Notes: generated by a model not told the origin, from the sequence alone. A stretch of 64,000 nucleotides of DNA from Granulosicoccus sp045110475 (GCA_045110475.1 JBGCGC010000050.1:62001-126000); one strand, 5' to 3'; counted from the first letter of the stretch, positions 42,148 to 51,990 are shown. Program-made: numbers and translations.

Positions 42148-42584
42148 GGATGTGTCTCTTTATCTTTGCATAAGGGTAGAAGTCGCCACGCTGTGAACCC
42201 GAATGACACGGCACACTCCAGTAGCAACCATAACGCTTAATTTTCCAAAATGCTCGACGTATCCCTCATTAAGGGGCCGAAGGCGCTTTAAGGTATCGTA
42301 TCAAGGCCTATGCTGGCAGAGTAAGTGAGAGCTGCCAGATTAGGTCGACGGTACTATCAGGTATCGTCGTATCAGGGCCTACATTAATAAATTCCAGAGA
42401 TCGTTTTGTGAATTTCATCAACTTCGATCAGTAGACGATCTTTCTTGCGGTGGTTCGTCTTGGCTGAGTTTACAAGGCTAAAAGTGATAAAAATTAGTTA
42501 TCACCAAAGAGAAAACATTCGATTTGACGTGATGGGCGTCCTCTGCGATCCTGTGGGATCAAAAAATGACGTGATGCGATACAT
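42148..42584. other. 437-base divergent region with an imperfect direct repeat
   Basis: No gene is supported here. AGGTATCGTATCAAGGCCTA (42291-42310) and the related AGGTATCGTCGTATCAGGGCCTA (42359-42381) are imperfect direct repeats 68 bases apart, with a CTGGCAG/CTGCCAG hairpin (42313-42338) between them. A minus-strand frame at 42494-42724 looks like a shadow of the DUF1445 gene. Confidence 0.5.
42291..42381. repeat. pair of imperfect 20-23-base direct repeats
   Basis: The copies at 42291-42310 and 42359-42381 differ by a three-base insertion (GTC) and one A/G change. Spacing is about six helical turns, which could suit a looping regulator of the SAF gene or the DUF1445/TRAP operon, but no regulator is encoded nearby. 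Confidence 0.45.
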
Positions 42585-43415
42585 ATGCCCATAGCGATTG
42601 ACCACGCCGATCTGGCGAAGTAGGGCGATGTTGTTTCGTTACGCGAGTTCATCCGTACTGGCCAGTACGCTTCGCACACCGCGGGCCTCGGTAAGGGAAA
42701 GCTGCAAGCTAACCTTGCGATCATGCCCGAAGCCTATGCGCTGGATTTCATGCGCTATTGCCAACGCAATCCCAAACCCTGTCCCCTGACAGGTGTCTCT
42801 GATACCGGCAATCCTGTTCTGTATACCCTTGGCCGTGATATCGATATCCGCACCGATGTTCCTGCCTACAATATTTATCGCGATGGGCAGCTTGTTCAGT
42901 CAGTTACGGATATCAGTGAACTTTGGCAGGATGATCTGGTTGTTTTCGCTCTGGGTTGTTCGTTTACGTTCGAGCATGCGTTACAACAAGCCGGCCTTTG
43001 CATGTGGCATATCGATCACAACACTACCGTGCCCATGTATCGCTCGAACATAGATACGGTTCCCGCCGGCCCCTTCGCAGGGAAAATGGCAGTATCCATG
43101 CGAGCGATACCTGAAGCGCGCATTGACGACGTTGTGGCTATATCCCAACGCTTTCCGCTCGCTCATGGTGCACCCGTATTTTGGGGCGACCCTGCCGAAT
43201 TGGGTATCAACGATATCGCTTGCCCCGATTGGGGCGATGCAGTACCGCTGGAGCCCGGCCATATTCCGGTGTTCTGGGCTTGCGGAGTCACTCCGCAGAT
43301 TGCCCTTGAGGCTGCACAGTTGCCCTTGTGTATTACTCACAAGCCTGGCCACATGCTGATTACCGATGTTTCAGAAGATGCTGAGGTACCGGTGCTGGCA
43401 TCAGGCGCCCTATGA
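42585..43415 (+). pseudogene. DUF1445 (D-glutamate cyclase-like hydro-lyase) gene with in-frame TAG near its start
   Basis: From the ATG at 42723 a 230-residue frame carries the DUF1445 core (YALDFMRYCQRNPKPCPLTGV, FALGCSFTFEHALQQAG, VSMRAIP, GAPVFWGDP, ITHKPGHMLITD). The family's N-terminus is also encoded just upstream in the same frame (SLREFIRTGQYASHTAGL, then GKLQANLAIMPEAY), but between it and the ATG at 42585 there is a TAG at 42621-42623, and no ATG, GTG or TTG lies between the TAG and 42723. Either the gene has a nonsense mutation, or it starts at a rare codon, or translation begins at 42723 with a 33-residue loss. Relatives convert D-glutamate and 5-oxoproline. A TRAP operon follows after 60 bases. 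Confidence 0.7.
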
Positions 43416-43475
43416 CTGACCCATGACTAATAATCCGTCCACCTTCACACAAACCCGACCATAAGGAGTCAAACC

Positions 43476-44513
43476 GTGAAAATTTCCTTGAGTATTCTCG
43501 CCGTATCAATGGCGCTAGCCCTGCCAGCGCAAGCTGAAGATCTCTCCGTCGTTGGAAGCTGGTCAAGCCTTCCTCTGCATAAAAACTACGAAGCGCCGTT
43601 CTGGAGCGAGACCTTGCCAGCGGCTTTCGATGGCAACCTGAATGTCTCTCTGACAACACACAACGAGATGAACCTGGGTGTTGCTGACGTATTCAGGCTA
43701 TTGGGTGATGGCGTCTATGATGTTGGAATGACCGTTGCTGATTATGCAGTGGCTGACGCGCCAGAACTTGAAGGACTGGATGTGCCGCTGCTTGCGTTGA
43801 CGGCTGATGAGGCTAAAGCCATGGTAGACGCTGCTCGTCCCATGGCATCAGATATCTTCCGTGACCGGTTCAATAGTCAATTGCTTGCGATTGCCCCTTA
43901 CCCACCGCAAGTGGTGTTCTGTAATGCCGAGATTGCCGGACTTGACGACCTCAAGGGTCTGAAGGTAAGAGCATCAGGCCGCATGACGGCAAAGTTTCTG
44001 GAAGCGCTGGGTGCTGAAGGTGTGAATGTCAGCTTTGCCGAAGTTCCGGGTGCTCTACAGAAAGGTGTGGTGGATTGCGCGGTAACGGGTGCAGGTTCTG
44101 GCTACAGCGCTGGTTGGTGGGAAGTATCCACTCATCTGCTGCCAATACCGCTGGGTGGTTGGGACAGTGTTGTTACAGCCATGAATCTGGATAAGTGGAA
44201 TGCTCTTGATGCTGCTGCACAAACAACGATAACCGAGCAGATAGCCAGTGAGTTTGAAGCTCCTGCATGGGCCAGTGCGCAGGATGCGCTAGTCAATGAT
44301 ATTGCCTGCCTGACAGGTAACGGTGATTGCCCTTCGGGAGACGCACGCTCGATGGCGCTGGTTGACGTGTCGGAAGCAGACTTTGCAAATGCAAGAGAAG
44401 TGCTTGTCAGTCAGGTGTTGCCAGAGTGGGCGGAGCGTGCTGGAGAACAATGGGCAGAACGCTGGAATGCAGATGTAGGCAGTGTTGTTGGTGTGACACT
44501 TCCAATTAAATAG
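43476..44513 (+). CDS. TRAP transporter solute-binding protein (DctP family)
   Basis: A 345-residue periplasmic protein starting at GTG (43476) with TAAGGAGT eight bases before. The signal peptide ends in AQAE near 21. GLKVRASGRMTAKFLEALGAEGVNVSFAEVPGALQKGVVDCAVTG (about 165-210) is the substrate-binding core. A pair of cysteines near 275-283 (IACLTGNGDC) may form a disulfide. It leads a TRAP operon with dctQ and dctM just downstream, and follows the DUF1445 gene, suggesting an amino-acid-derived acid such as 5-oxoproline as substrate; this is inference. Confidence 0.9.
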   Translation: MKISLSILAVSMALALPAQAEDLSVVGSWSSLPLHKNYEAPFWSETLPAAFDGNLNVSLTTHNEMNLGVADVFRLLGDGVYDVGMTVADYAVADAPELEGLDVPLLALTADEAKAMVDAARPMASDIFRDRFNSQLLAIAPYPPQVVFCNAEIAGLDDLKGLKVRASGRMTAKFLEALGAEGVNVSFAEVPGALQKGVVDCAVTGAGSGYSAGWWEVSTHLLPIPLGGWDSVVTAMNLDKWNALDAAAQTTITEQIASEFEAPAWASAQDALVNDIACLTGNGDCPSGDARSMALVDVSEADFANAREVLVSQVLPEWAERAGEQWAERWNADVGSVVGVTLPIK

Positions 44514-44562
44514 TTGTGTTGCACTTGCATCAGTCGTCAAATTTTCTAAGGATGTAAAAAAG

Positions 44563-45102
44563 ATGTTATCCACACTACGGCTATTGAATCAACGTATCGC
44601 AGTGCTTATAGGGATACTACTGCTTGTTTGTGCCGGAGTTGTAGTGGTGGATATCGTCTTGCGTCGCTTCGGGGGGCACTCGTTTGGCGGCACCGATGAA
44701 ATTAGCGGATACGTAATGGCCATCGCAACGTCATGGGGTATGAGCTACACGCTGCTGGAGCTTGGCCATGTGCGTATCGATTTGCTACGGGGGCGTGTTG
44801 GTGAGTTGGGGCGAGCGTTGTTCGATTTGTTCTCCATGCTGATATTGTCTGGTGTTATAACAATCATTGCCGTTCGCTGCTGGCCCGTACTGGCGCGTTC
44901 TCTGGAAAATGGTTCTCGTGCAAACACGCCGTTGGAAACTCCTCTGGCGCTGGTACAGGCTCCGTGGTTTGCGGGGTGGGTTTTTTTCGCGATAGTGTCG
45001 TGGCTGACTTTTATCGCAGCCATGATGATGATCATCAGGAAAGAATTCTCATCTGCTGAATCGGCAATAGGTTTCGTTGGTGAAGAGCGCGAACACCTAT
45101 GA
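44563..45102 (+). CDS. TRAP transporter small permease (DctQ)
   Basis: A 179-residue membrane protein with AAGGA ten bases before the ATG. Four helices are evident (about 12-32, 47-65, 88-108, 130-152), with VLRRFGGHSFGGTDEISGYVMAIATSWGMSYTLLELGHVRIDLL as the usual DctQ core. It overlaps dctM by four bases (ATGA), so the two are translationally coupled. Confidence 0.9.
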   Translation: MLSTLRLLNQRIAVLIGILLLVCAGVVVVDIVLRRFGGHSFGGTDEISGYVMAIATSWGMSYTLLELGHVRIDLLRGRVGELGRALFDLFSMLILSGVITIIAVRCWPVLARSLENGSRANTPLETPLALVQAPWFAGWVFFAIVSWLTFIAAMMMIIRKEFSSAESAIGFVGEEREHL

Positions 45103-46382
45103 TCACTTTTCTGTCAGTTGCTTTGCTCGGGTTGTTGTGTCTGTCGATTCCGGTAGGCATCGTGCTGTTCTTGCTGGCAGTTGGTGTGGATACTTTTTTC
45201 AGTCCCTTCCCATTGATAAAAGGGCTGGGCAATCTGGTCTGGTCCACATCCAACAATGCAACATTGATCGCTATTCCGTTTTTTGTTCTTCTGGGTGAAA
45301 TTTTGGTACGTTCAGGGATAGCAACTCGCACCTATAGCGCACTTGATCGATGGGTTAGCTGGTTGCCTGGTGGTCTTGTGCATGCCAATATCGCCACCGC
45401 CTGCATGTTCTCGGCAACATCGGGTTCATCAGTAGCAACTGCTGCAACGGTTGCAACGGTTGCCATGCCACAGGCCGAAAAGCTCGGTTACGATCCGCGG
45501 CTTTTTTCAGGGGCGATAGCGGCAGGTGGCACATTGGGTATCATGATTCCCCCATCGATAAACCTTATCGTTTATGGCTTTCTTACCCAGACCTCCATAC
45601 CCAGATTGTTCCTTGCTGGTCTGGTTCCCGGTATTGCGCTAGCCATTGGATTCATGATTGTGACGTTGATTCTGTGTGCTATAAGGCCTTCATTGGGCGG
45701 TTCCAGACGCCTGTTTACACTGGTAGAGCGAATGGGTGCTCTGATTCAGTTAATACCCATCCTATTACTATTTACAATGATCATAGGCACAATATATAAA
45801 GGCTGGGCAACACCAACTGAAGCGGCAGCGGTGGGTGTCGCCGGTGCTATTGCCATTGCAGCGGCATTTGGTGGAGTCAGCTTCAAGATGTTTCGAGAAG
45901 CCATACTTGGCACGGTTAAAATCACTTCCATGATCATGCTTGTGATCATCGGAGCTTCGTTCCTCAACTTCACGTTGGCATCTGCTGGATTGGGCAACGA
46001 ACTTGAGAGCTTTCTTAATGGTCTGGGTCTGACACCCTTAATGACCATGCTGGTCGTGGTCTGTATCTATATCGTATTGGGTTTCTTCATAGAAACCTTG
46101 TCTCTGATGGTCGTGACAATTCCGATCATTGTGCCGCTGGTTGTCGCGCAAGGCTTTGATCCAATATGGTTTGGTATTCTAATGATTGTGCTGGTGGAAA
46201 TGGCGCTGATAACTCCACCAGTTGGATTAAATCTGTATGTGGTACAGGGTGCGCGCAAGACCGGAGCCATGAGCGAAGTCATGGTAGGTGTCATCCCTTA
46301 TGCTCTGACCATGCTGTTGATGGTTGCCGCGCTCATTGCCTTTCCCCAGATTGCTTTGTGGTTACCGGATGCCTTGCAGTAG
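45099..46382 (+). CDS. TRAP transporter large permease (DctM)
   Basis: A 427-residue protein with about 12 helices. ATSGSSVATAATVATVAMPQAEKLGY, then AAGGTLGIMIPPSINLIVYG, and in the second half FIETLSLMVVTIPIIVPLV and MALITPPVGLNLYVVQG, are DctM landmarks. It differs clearly from the DctM at 37773 and so belongs to a different TRAP subgroup. The 270 bases between its stop and hrpB hold nothing recognisable. Confidence 0.93.
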   Translation: MITFLSVALLGLLCLSIPVGIVLFLLAVGVDTFFSPFPLIKGLGNLVWSTSNNATLIAIPFFVLLGEILVRSGIATRTYSALDRWVSWLPGGLVHANIATACMFSATSGSSVATAATVATVAMPQAEKLGYDPRLFSGAIAAGGTLGIMIPPSINLIVYGFLTQTSIPRLFLAGLVPGIALAIGFMIVTLILCAIRPSLGGSRRLFTLVERMGALIQLIPILLLFTMIIGTIYKGWATPTEAAAVGVAGAIAIAAAFGGVSFKMFREAILGTVKITSMIMLVIIGASFLNFTLASAGLGNELESFLNGLGLTPLMTMLVVVCIYIVLGFFIETLSLMVVTIPIIVPLVVAQGFDPIWFGILMIVLVEMALITPPVGLNLYVVQGARKTGAMSEVMVGVIPYALTMLLMVAALIAFPQIALWLPDALQ

Positions 46383-46652
46383 TAGGGCCGGGACTCTGTG
46401 CAGTACGTGAGACAGCACGTTTTGATCCGGATAGAGTGTACGTGGCAATTCATGACTAATCCAAGCTATAGCTCGATATCCACAGCAGCGGCTTTGCCTG
46501 AAATTTTATCCAGTCTGTTCAAGCCTGAGTTGCGCAAGCGGACGATGGTTAAATCTCATCTCGTGTAGCGCAATTAAAAAAGAGGTCAAGTAACAGGTAG
46601 AATGCGCTGAAAGCCCTTAGGAGTCGCACTCATTCAGTTACTTCCAGACTCA

Positions 46653-49109
46653 TTGTTGTCTCTGCCTGTTATGGCAATTGCTTCAAAAATTGTCAGTGCG
46701 CTGGATGATGGGAACGTTATTCTCCGTGCGCAGCCCGGTGCAGGTAAAAGTACTGCACTGCCTCTGGCGCTTCTTTCAAGGATAGAAACGGGTGGCAAGA
46801 TCATCATGCTTGAGCCACGCAGACTGGCAGCTCGGGCGGTAGCAGAGCGTCTGGCATTTCATTTAAATGAAAAGGTTGGGCAGCGCATCGGATTGCGGAT
46901 GCGTTCTGATACCCGCGTATCCGGTACCACGCAACTGGAAGTCGTGACCGAAGGTGTGCTGACCAGAATCTTGCAGCAGGACCCTGCGCTTGAAGGAGTT
47001 GCGTTGGTGATCTTTGATGAATTCCATGAACGCAGTTTGCACGCAGATCTGGCTATGGCATTGTGTCTTGAGGTTCAGCAGGCGCTACGCGATGATCTGC
47101 GATTGCTGCTGATGTCAGCGACACTGGATGCTGGAAAAATTCACGAAGTGCTGAGCGGTGCGAGCGACCTTGATTGTCCAGTCAAACAACATCCGGTGGA
47201 TATCAGGTATCTGGGTGAGAGTTCCGACCGTCTTCCCCAACAGATACTTCGCGCAGTGCTTGCGGCCATTGACAAGCACTTTGGCGATATTCTGGTATTT
47301 CTGCCCGGTGTGGCAGAGATCAGGCACACAGCCAGACTAATGTCTGAAAGAATCGATTGTTCATCGAATGAAATTCTCGAGCTACACAGCGGAATCGGAG
47401 CGCAGGCTCAACGTCGAGCAACGGCGCCATCATCAAGTCACCTAAGACGGATCATTCTCGCCACCAGCCTTGCGGAGACATCTATTACGATCGTTGGTGT
47501 CAACATCGTTATAGATTCAGGCCTTGAGCGACGCGGCCGTATTGATATCAGCACCGGTGCGCAATTGCTTGAGACGGTATCGGCCAGTCAGGCCAGTGCC
47601 AAACAACGTGCCGGGCGTGCGGGCAGGACTGAACCGGGTATCTGCTATCGACTCTGGGGGGAAGAAGGGCATGCTCGCCGCGCAGCTAACTGGCAGCCGG
47701 AGATTCTGCGTGCAGACCTGGCCCCACTTGTTGTTGAGCTGGGACTATGGGGTACCTCTGATATACAGGCGCTGCCTTGGCTGGAAGCACCACCGGCAGC
47801 AGGATTGAACAGAGCCAGAACACTGCTTTCGAGTCTGGGTGTGTTGGAGGGTGGTCAGTTGACGGCTCATGGACGCACCGTAGCCGCTTTGCCCGTGCAT
47901 CCCAGGTTGGCTCACATGCTGCTCTGGGCTGCCAGACACGGAGCGACGCGCATGGCCTGCGAAGCTGCTGTATGGCTGGAAGAACAAAGAACAATGGCCG
48001 GTATGGTTGATGTTGAACTCATGCTGCGCGCACCGATGACGAGTTTGATGAAGCGTCGTGTCCAACAACTGCTTACACGGGTTGGTGAGCACGTCGTGTC
48101 GTTCAGCTTGCACACCCCTATGCCCTCGCTGGGTGTCGTTCTGGCTCAAGCTTTCCCCGACTGGATTGCTCTGCGCCGCCGCGGAGAGCCAGGACGATTT
48201 CTGCTGGCTTGTGGTGCCGGTGTCACATTGCCCGGCGATGATCCTCTCGCACATTGTCAGTGGCTGGTTGCCGTGCAATTGGGTGGTACGGGAAGCCGGG
48301 CGCGGGTTTTCAAGGCCGTGACTCTGGATATCGAAGAGCTGCAAGTGTGTTCACCGGACATTTTCACCAGGATCGATCATCTTGAATGGGATAACACTCA
48401 GCAGAGAGTGGTGGGGGAATATCGACTGATGCTCGGCAGTCTTGTCGTCAATGCTCGACAAATGCAACGCATCAGTGACCTTGATAAGGCGCATGGGCTG
48501 ATGTCTGGTATCAGAAGCCAGGGGATGGACTGTCTACCGTGGTGTGAAGAGAGCCGCGAATGGCAGGCAAGAGTACAGCGGATAAAACCGCTTGCGAGCT
48601 CTGTAGTATCAAGTGAGTGGCCAGATGTCAGTGACGATGGGCTTTTAGCGTCGCTTGACCAGTGGTTGTTGCCATTCCTGTCAGGCATTGGATCCATGAA
48701 GGCATTGCAACAACTGGATTTGTTGAAGATCCTGAAAGCGATGCTTGATTATCGTCAGCAGGCTTTACTCGATGAGTGGCTTCCGCAACGCTATACCGTG
48801 CCTAGTGGATCGAGCATAAGACTCTCATATTTAGGGCAAGGCAATCCGGTACTGTCGGTAAAGCTGCAGGAAATGCTCGGATGTGCAGAGAATCCGGCGG
48901 TCGCGCAGGGAAAAGTTGTTCTGACCGTTGAATTATTGTCGCCTGCGCGCCGACCCGTGCAGATAACCGAAGATCTGGCTAATTTCTGGAATAACAGCTA
49001 TCCCGCGGTAAAGAAGGAGATGGCAGGCCGCTACCCGAAGCATATCTGGCCGGATGACCCATTGCAGGCGCAGGCAACGTCACGGGCCAAGCCTCGAAAA
49101 CCGCGGTAA
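46653..49109 (+). CDS. hrpB: ATP-dependent RNA helicase HrpB
   Basis: An 818-residue DEAH/RHA helicase. Starting at TTG (46653 or 46656) places the family's N-terminal LSLPV directly at the front. Walker A is AQPGAGKST (about 31-39), the DEAH box reads FDEFHE, motif III is MSATLD, and QASAKQRAGRAGRTEPG is motif VI. The C-terminal HrpB-specific part is complete, ending in NFWNNSYPAVKKEMAGRYPKHIWPDDP, a typical HrpB signature. It is monocistronic. Its exact cellular role is not settled in the family. Confidence 0.95.
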   Translation: MLSLPVMAIASKIVSALDDGNVILRAQPGAGKSTALPLALLSRIETGGKIIMLEPRRLAARAVAERLAFHLNEKVGQRIGLRMRSDTRVSGTTQLEVVTEGVLTRILQQDPALEGVALVIFDEFHERSLHADLAMALCLEVQQALRDDLRLLLMSATLDAGKIHEVLSGASDLDCPVKQHPVDIRYLGESSDRLPQQILRAVLAAIDKHFGDILVFLPGVAEIRHTARLMSERIDCSSNEILELHSGIGAQAQRRATAPSSSHLRRIILATSLAETSITIVGVNIVIDSGLERRGRIDISTGAQLLETVSASQASAKQRAGRAGRTEPGICYRLWGEEGHARRAANWQPEILRADLAPLVVELGLWGTSDIQALPWLEAPPAAGLNRARTLLSSLGVLEGGQLTAHGRTVAALPVHPRLAHMLLWAARHGATRMACEAAVWLEEQRTMAGMVDVELMLRAPMTSLMKRRVQQLLTRVGEHVVSFSLHTPMPSLGVVLAQAFPDWIALRRRGEPGRFLLACGAGVTLPGDDPLAHCQWLVAVQLGGTGSRARVFKAVTLDIEELQVCSPDIFTRIDHLEWDNTQQRVVGEYRLMLGSLVVNARQMQRISDLDKAHGLMSGIRSQGMDCLPWCEESREWQARVQRIKPLASSVVSSEWPDVSDDGLLASLDQWLLPFLSGIGSMKALQQLDLLKILKAMLDYRQQALLDEWLPQRYTVPSGSSIRLSYLGQGNPVLSVKLQEMLGCAENPAVAQGKVVLTVELLSPARRPVQITEDLANFWNNSYPAVKKEMAGRYPKHIWPDDPLQAQATSRAKPRKPR

Positions 49110-49282
49110 GTTGCTGGTTCCAGAGCATGGACTTACGTTCTGCTCGTTCAATTTTGTAGCAATTACTCAAAGCTAGCGCTTTGCCGTTTACAATAGCGGG
49201 ATAACTGAGGGGCCCGGATGGTGCCTGCACCGGCTGAACCACCCCTGATCCCTGACGGCTTGCAATAGTGGAGTTTGACCAG

Positions 49283-51517
49283 ATGCCAGATAACAAACAG
49301 AAAATTATCTACACCCTCACTGACGAAGCGCCGCAGCTCGCTACGGCCTCTTTCCTGCCGATAGTCCGCACATTTGCGAATGCTGCAGGCATAGAGGTGG
49401 GACTGAGCGATATTTCGGTGGCGGCCCGTGTGCTCGCCGAATTCCCGGATTACCTAACCGAAGAGCAGAAAGTGCCGGACAATCTTGCCGAGTTGGGCCG
49501 CCTGACTCAGGACCCGAATACCAACATCATCAAGCTGCCTAATATCAGTGCATCGGTACAGCAACTCAAGGCGTGTATCAAGGAACTCCAGGACAAAGGC
49601 TATGCCATACCTGATTTCCCAGATGACCCGCAAACCGATGAGGAAAACGAAGTACGGCGTCGCTACGGCAGGAGTCTGGGAAGTGCCGTAAATCCTGTAT
49701 TACGTGAAGGTAATTCGGACAGGCGAGCACCAAAAGCGGTAAAGAACTTTGCGCGTAAGCATCCGCACTCCATGGGTGAATGGAAACAATGGTCACGTAC
49801 TCATGTCTCTCACATGCATAGTGGCGATTTTTATCATGGAGAGCAGTCACTGACTCTGGATAAAGCGTGCAAAGTCAGGATGGAGCTGGTAGCTGACGGT
49901 GGTGAAACACATGTTCTCAAGCCCGAAATCCCGCTGCAGGCCGATGAAGTCGTTGATCTGATGTTCATGAGTAAAGAAGCTTTGTGTGACTTCTACGAAC
50001 GAGAGATGGAAGACTGTCGCGAGTCCGGAATTCTGTTTTCATTGCATGTCAAGGCCACCATGATGAAGGTGTCTCATCCCATCGTGTTTGGGCATGCGGT
50101 AAGAATTTATTACAAGGATGCCTTTGAAAAGCATGGCGCTTATTTCGATGAGCTGGGTATTAATGTCAACAACGGGATGGCAACGCTCTATGAAAAAATC
50201 GCGACCTTGCCAGCGTCAAAGCGTGAAGAGATCGAACGTGATCTGCATGCTTGTCAGATTCACCGACCGCGTCTTGCCATGGTTGATTCGTCAAAAGGAA
50301 TCACAAATTTTCATTCTCCCAGTGACGTCATAGTCGATGCTTCAATGCCAGCCATGATCAGGTCTGGTGGCCAGATGTGGGGTGGTGATGGAAAATTGTA
50401 TGACTGTAAGGCCGTTATGCCTGAGTCAACCTTCGCTCGTATCTATCAGGAGGTCATTAATTTCTGTAAATGGCATGGCAATTTTGATCCAGCCACAATG
50501 GGTACTGTGCCTAACGTGGGTCTCATGGCGCAGAAGGCTGAAGAATATGGATCGCACGATAAAACCTTCGAGGCTTCAGAAGCAGGCCTTGCACGTATTA
50601 CCGACATCGAGAGCGGCGAGGTGTTGCTGGAGCGTCGTGTTGAAGAGGGTGATATCTGGCGCATGTGTCAGACCAAGGATGCGCCTATTCGTGATTGGGT
50701 CAAACTTGCAGTACGTCGTGCTCGTGAATCTGACACCCCGGTGGTTTTCTGGCTTGACCCCTACCGCCCACATGAGAATGAGCTAATAAATAAAGTCGAG
50801 ATGTATCTTCAAGATCACGACACAAAAGGTCTTAATATTCAAATTATGTCGCAAGTACGCGCAATGCGCTATACGCTGGAGCGTGTAGCCAGAGGGCTGG
50901 ATACCATCAGCGCCACTGGTAACATTCTGCGCGATTACCTGACAGACCTGTTCCCGATTCTGGAGTTGGGTACCAGCGCAAAAATGCTTTCGGTTGTGCC
51001 TCTCATGGAAGGCGGTGGTCTGTTCGAAACAGGTGCTGGAGGTTCTGCCCCGAAGCACGTACAACAATTACTTGAAGAGAACCACCTGCGTTGGGATTCG
51101 CTGGGTGAATTTCTGGCGTTGGCGGTTTCTATCGAAGAGATCGGTATCAAACACGGTAACAGCAAAGCCAAGATTCTTGCCAACACGCTGGATGCGGCCA
51201 CGGGCCGATTGCTGGATAATGGCAAGTCCCCATCGCGCAAGGTCGGGCAACTGGATAATCGAGGCAGCCATTTCTATCTTTGCCTGTATTGGGCAGAGGA
51301 AATTGCCAATCAAAAGGATGATGCACAGCTAGCCGCCCATTTCAAACCATTGTTTGATCAACTGACGGAAAAAGAGACGCAGATTGTAGACGAGCTTAAT
51401 TCTGTGCAGGGTAAGCCGGTTGATATTGGTGGCTATTACTTCGCCGACCAGGCGGCGTGTGAAAAGATCATGAGGCCTAGTCAGACCTTCAATAGCATTT
51501 TGAACAGCGCCGGTTAA
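49283..51517 (+). CDS. monomeric NADP-dependent isocitrate dehydrogenase
   Basis: A 744-residue enzyme of the monomeric IDH type, far longer than the dimeric form. The ATG at 49283 is preferred because the family N-terminus IIYTLTDEAPQLATASFLPI comes straight after; a GTG at 49268 adds five residues. Other landmarks are NLPNISASVQQLKACIKELQ-like KLPNISASVQQLKACIKEL, NSDRRAPKAVKNFARKHPHSMGEW, DGETHVLK-like DGGETHVLK, and DTISATGNILRDYLTDLFPILELGTSAKMLS. It makes 2-oxoglutarate and NADPH in the citric acid cycle. A palindromic element begins ten bases after its stop. Confidence 0.95.
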   Translation: MPDNKQKIIYTLTDEAPQLATASFLPIVRTFANAAGIEVGLSDISVAARVLAEFPDYLTEEQKVPDNLAELGRLTQDPNTNIIKLPNISASVQQLKACIKELQDKGYAIPDFPDDPQTDEENEVRRRYGRSLGSAVNPVLREGNSDRRAPKAVKNFARKHPHSMGEWKQWSRTHVSHMHSGDFYHGEQSLTLDKACKVRMELVADGGETHVLKPEIPLQADEVVDLMFMSKEALCDFYEREMEDCRESGILFSLHVKATMMKVSHPIVFGHAVRIYYKDAFEKHGAYFDELGINVNNGMATLYEKIATLPASKREEIERDLHACQIHRPRLAMVDSSKGITNFHSPSDVIVDASMPAMIRSGGQMWGGDGKLYDCKAVMPESTFARIYQEVINFCKWHGNFDPATMGTVPNVGLMAQKAEEYGSHDKTFEASEAGLARITDIESGEVLLERRVEEGDIWRMCQTKDAPIRDWVKLAVRRARESDTPVVFWLDPYRPHENELINKVEMYLQDHDTKGLNIQIMSQVRAMRYTLERVARGLDTISATGNILRDYLTDLFPILELGTSAKMLSVVPLMEGGGLFETGAGGSAPKHVQQLLEENHLRWDSLGEFLALAVSIEEIGIKHGNSKAKILANTLDAATGRLLDNGKSPSRKVGQLDNRGSHFYLCLYWAEEIANQKDDAQLAAHFKPLFDQLTEKETQIVDELNSVQGKPVDIGGYYFADQAACEKIMRPSQTFNSILNSAG

Positions 51518-51526
51518 TACTTAGCT

Positions 51527-51694
51527 CCTAGCCTGGATTATTCATGAAACGCCAAATCCTTTCACCAGGCCCTTTGTTTGTAGCGGATTTCGTGAAGGAG
51601 CGGAATACAGACTGTATTTCCGACTGAACGAAATTCGCTACGGACGAAGGGAATGCGGAAGGATTTGGTGATTTCATGAATAATCCAGGCTAGG
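51527..51694. mobile_element. 168-bp palindromic MITE-like element
   Basis: The two ends are inverted repeats of about 35 bases; the first 23 are identical (beginning CCTAGCCTGGATTATTCATGA) and the rest differ by a few bases. The interior is also palindromic: GTAGCGGATTTCGT against ACGAAATTCGCTAC, and GGAATACAG against CTGTATTTCC, so the whole element could fold into one long hairpin. It has no coding capacity. Ends starting CCTAG recall IS1380-type elements, but I cannot confirm this. No target duplication is obvious. Confidence 0.75.
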
Positions 51695-51707
51695 GTTTCA
51701 AAAAATT

Positions 51708-51733
51708 GACCCTCGGCATCCTTGCCGAGGGTC
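51708..51733 (-). terminator. strong terminator, minus-strand orientation
   Basis: GACCCTCGGCA (51708-51718) and TGCCGAGGGTC (51723-51733) form a perfect 11-base stem with a four-base loop. Reading the minus strand, AATTTTTTG follows the stem, so it would end transcription of the decayed AraC gene. The bases from 51734 to 51990 hold no gene I can support. Confidence 0.75.
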
Positions 51734-51990
51734 AGGTGCTATCCGTAGCACGGTATCCGGTGCAGAGCATCCTTGCTCCCGAGTGGCTCATTCCTTGAAC
51801 CGCATTGCCTCCTGGCGTGATCGATACCGGATCCACGATCTTCCCTGACCGCAAGAGCATTATGCTCGGCAACCTGACTTGGCGATATCAGAAAGGGATG
51901 GTTTTGCAGTAGGAAAATTCCGAAGCGTCATGGAATATGATCTGGGTCAGATGCAAAGTGTGTTGTATCTTGCACAAACAGGCCATGGAG

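Noticed and set aside
42494..42724. Minus-strand frame that might explain the gap before the DUF1445 gene
   Set aside because: The plus strand in the same stretch encodes the conserved DUF1445 N-terminus, so the minus frame is a shadow.
47745..48344. 199-codon open frame antisense to hrpB
   Set aside because: Shadow of the helicase gene; the translation is His/Gln/Ser-rich with no family resemblance, and the sense frame is a complete, conserved protein.
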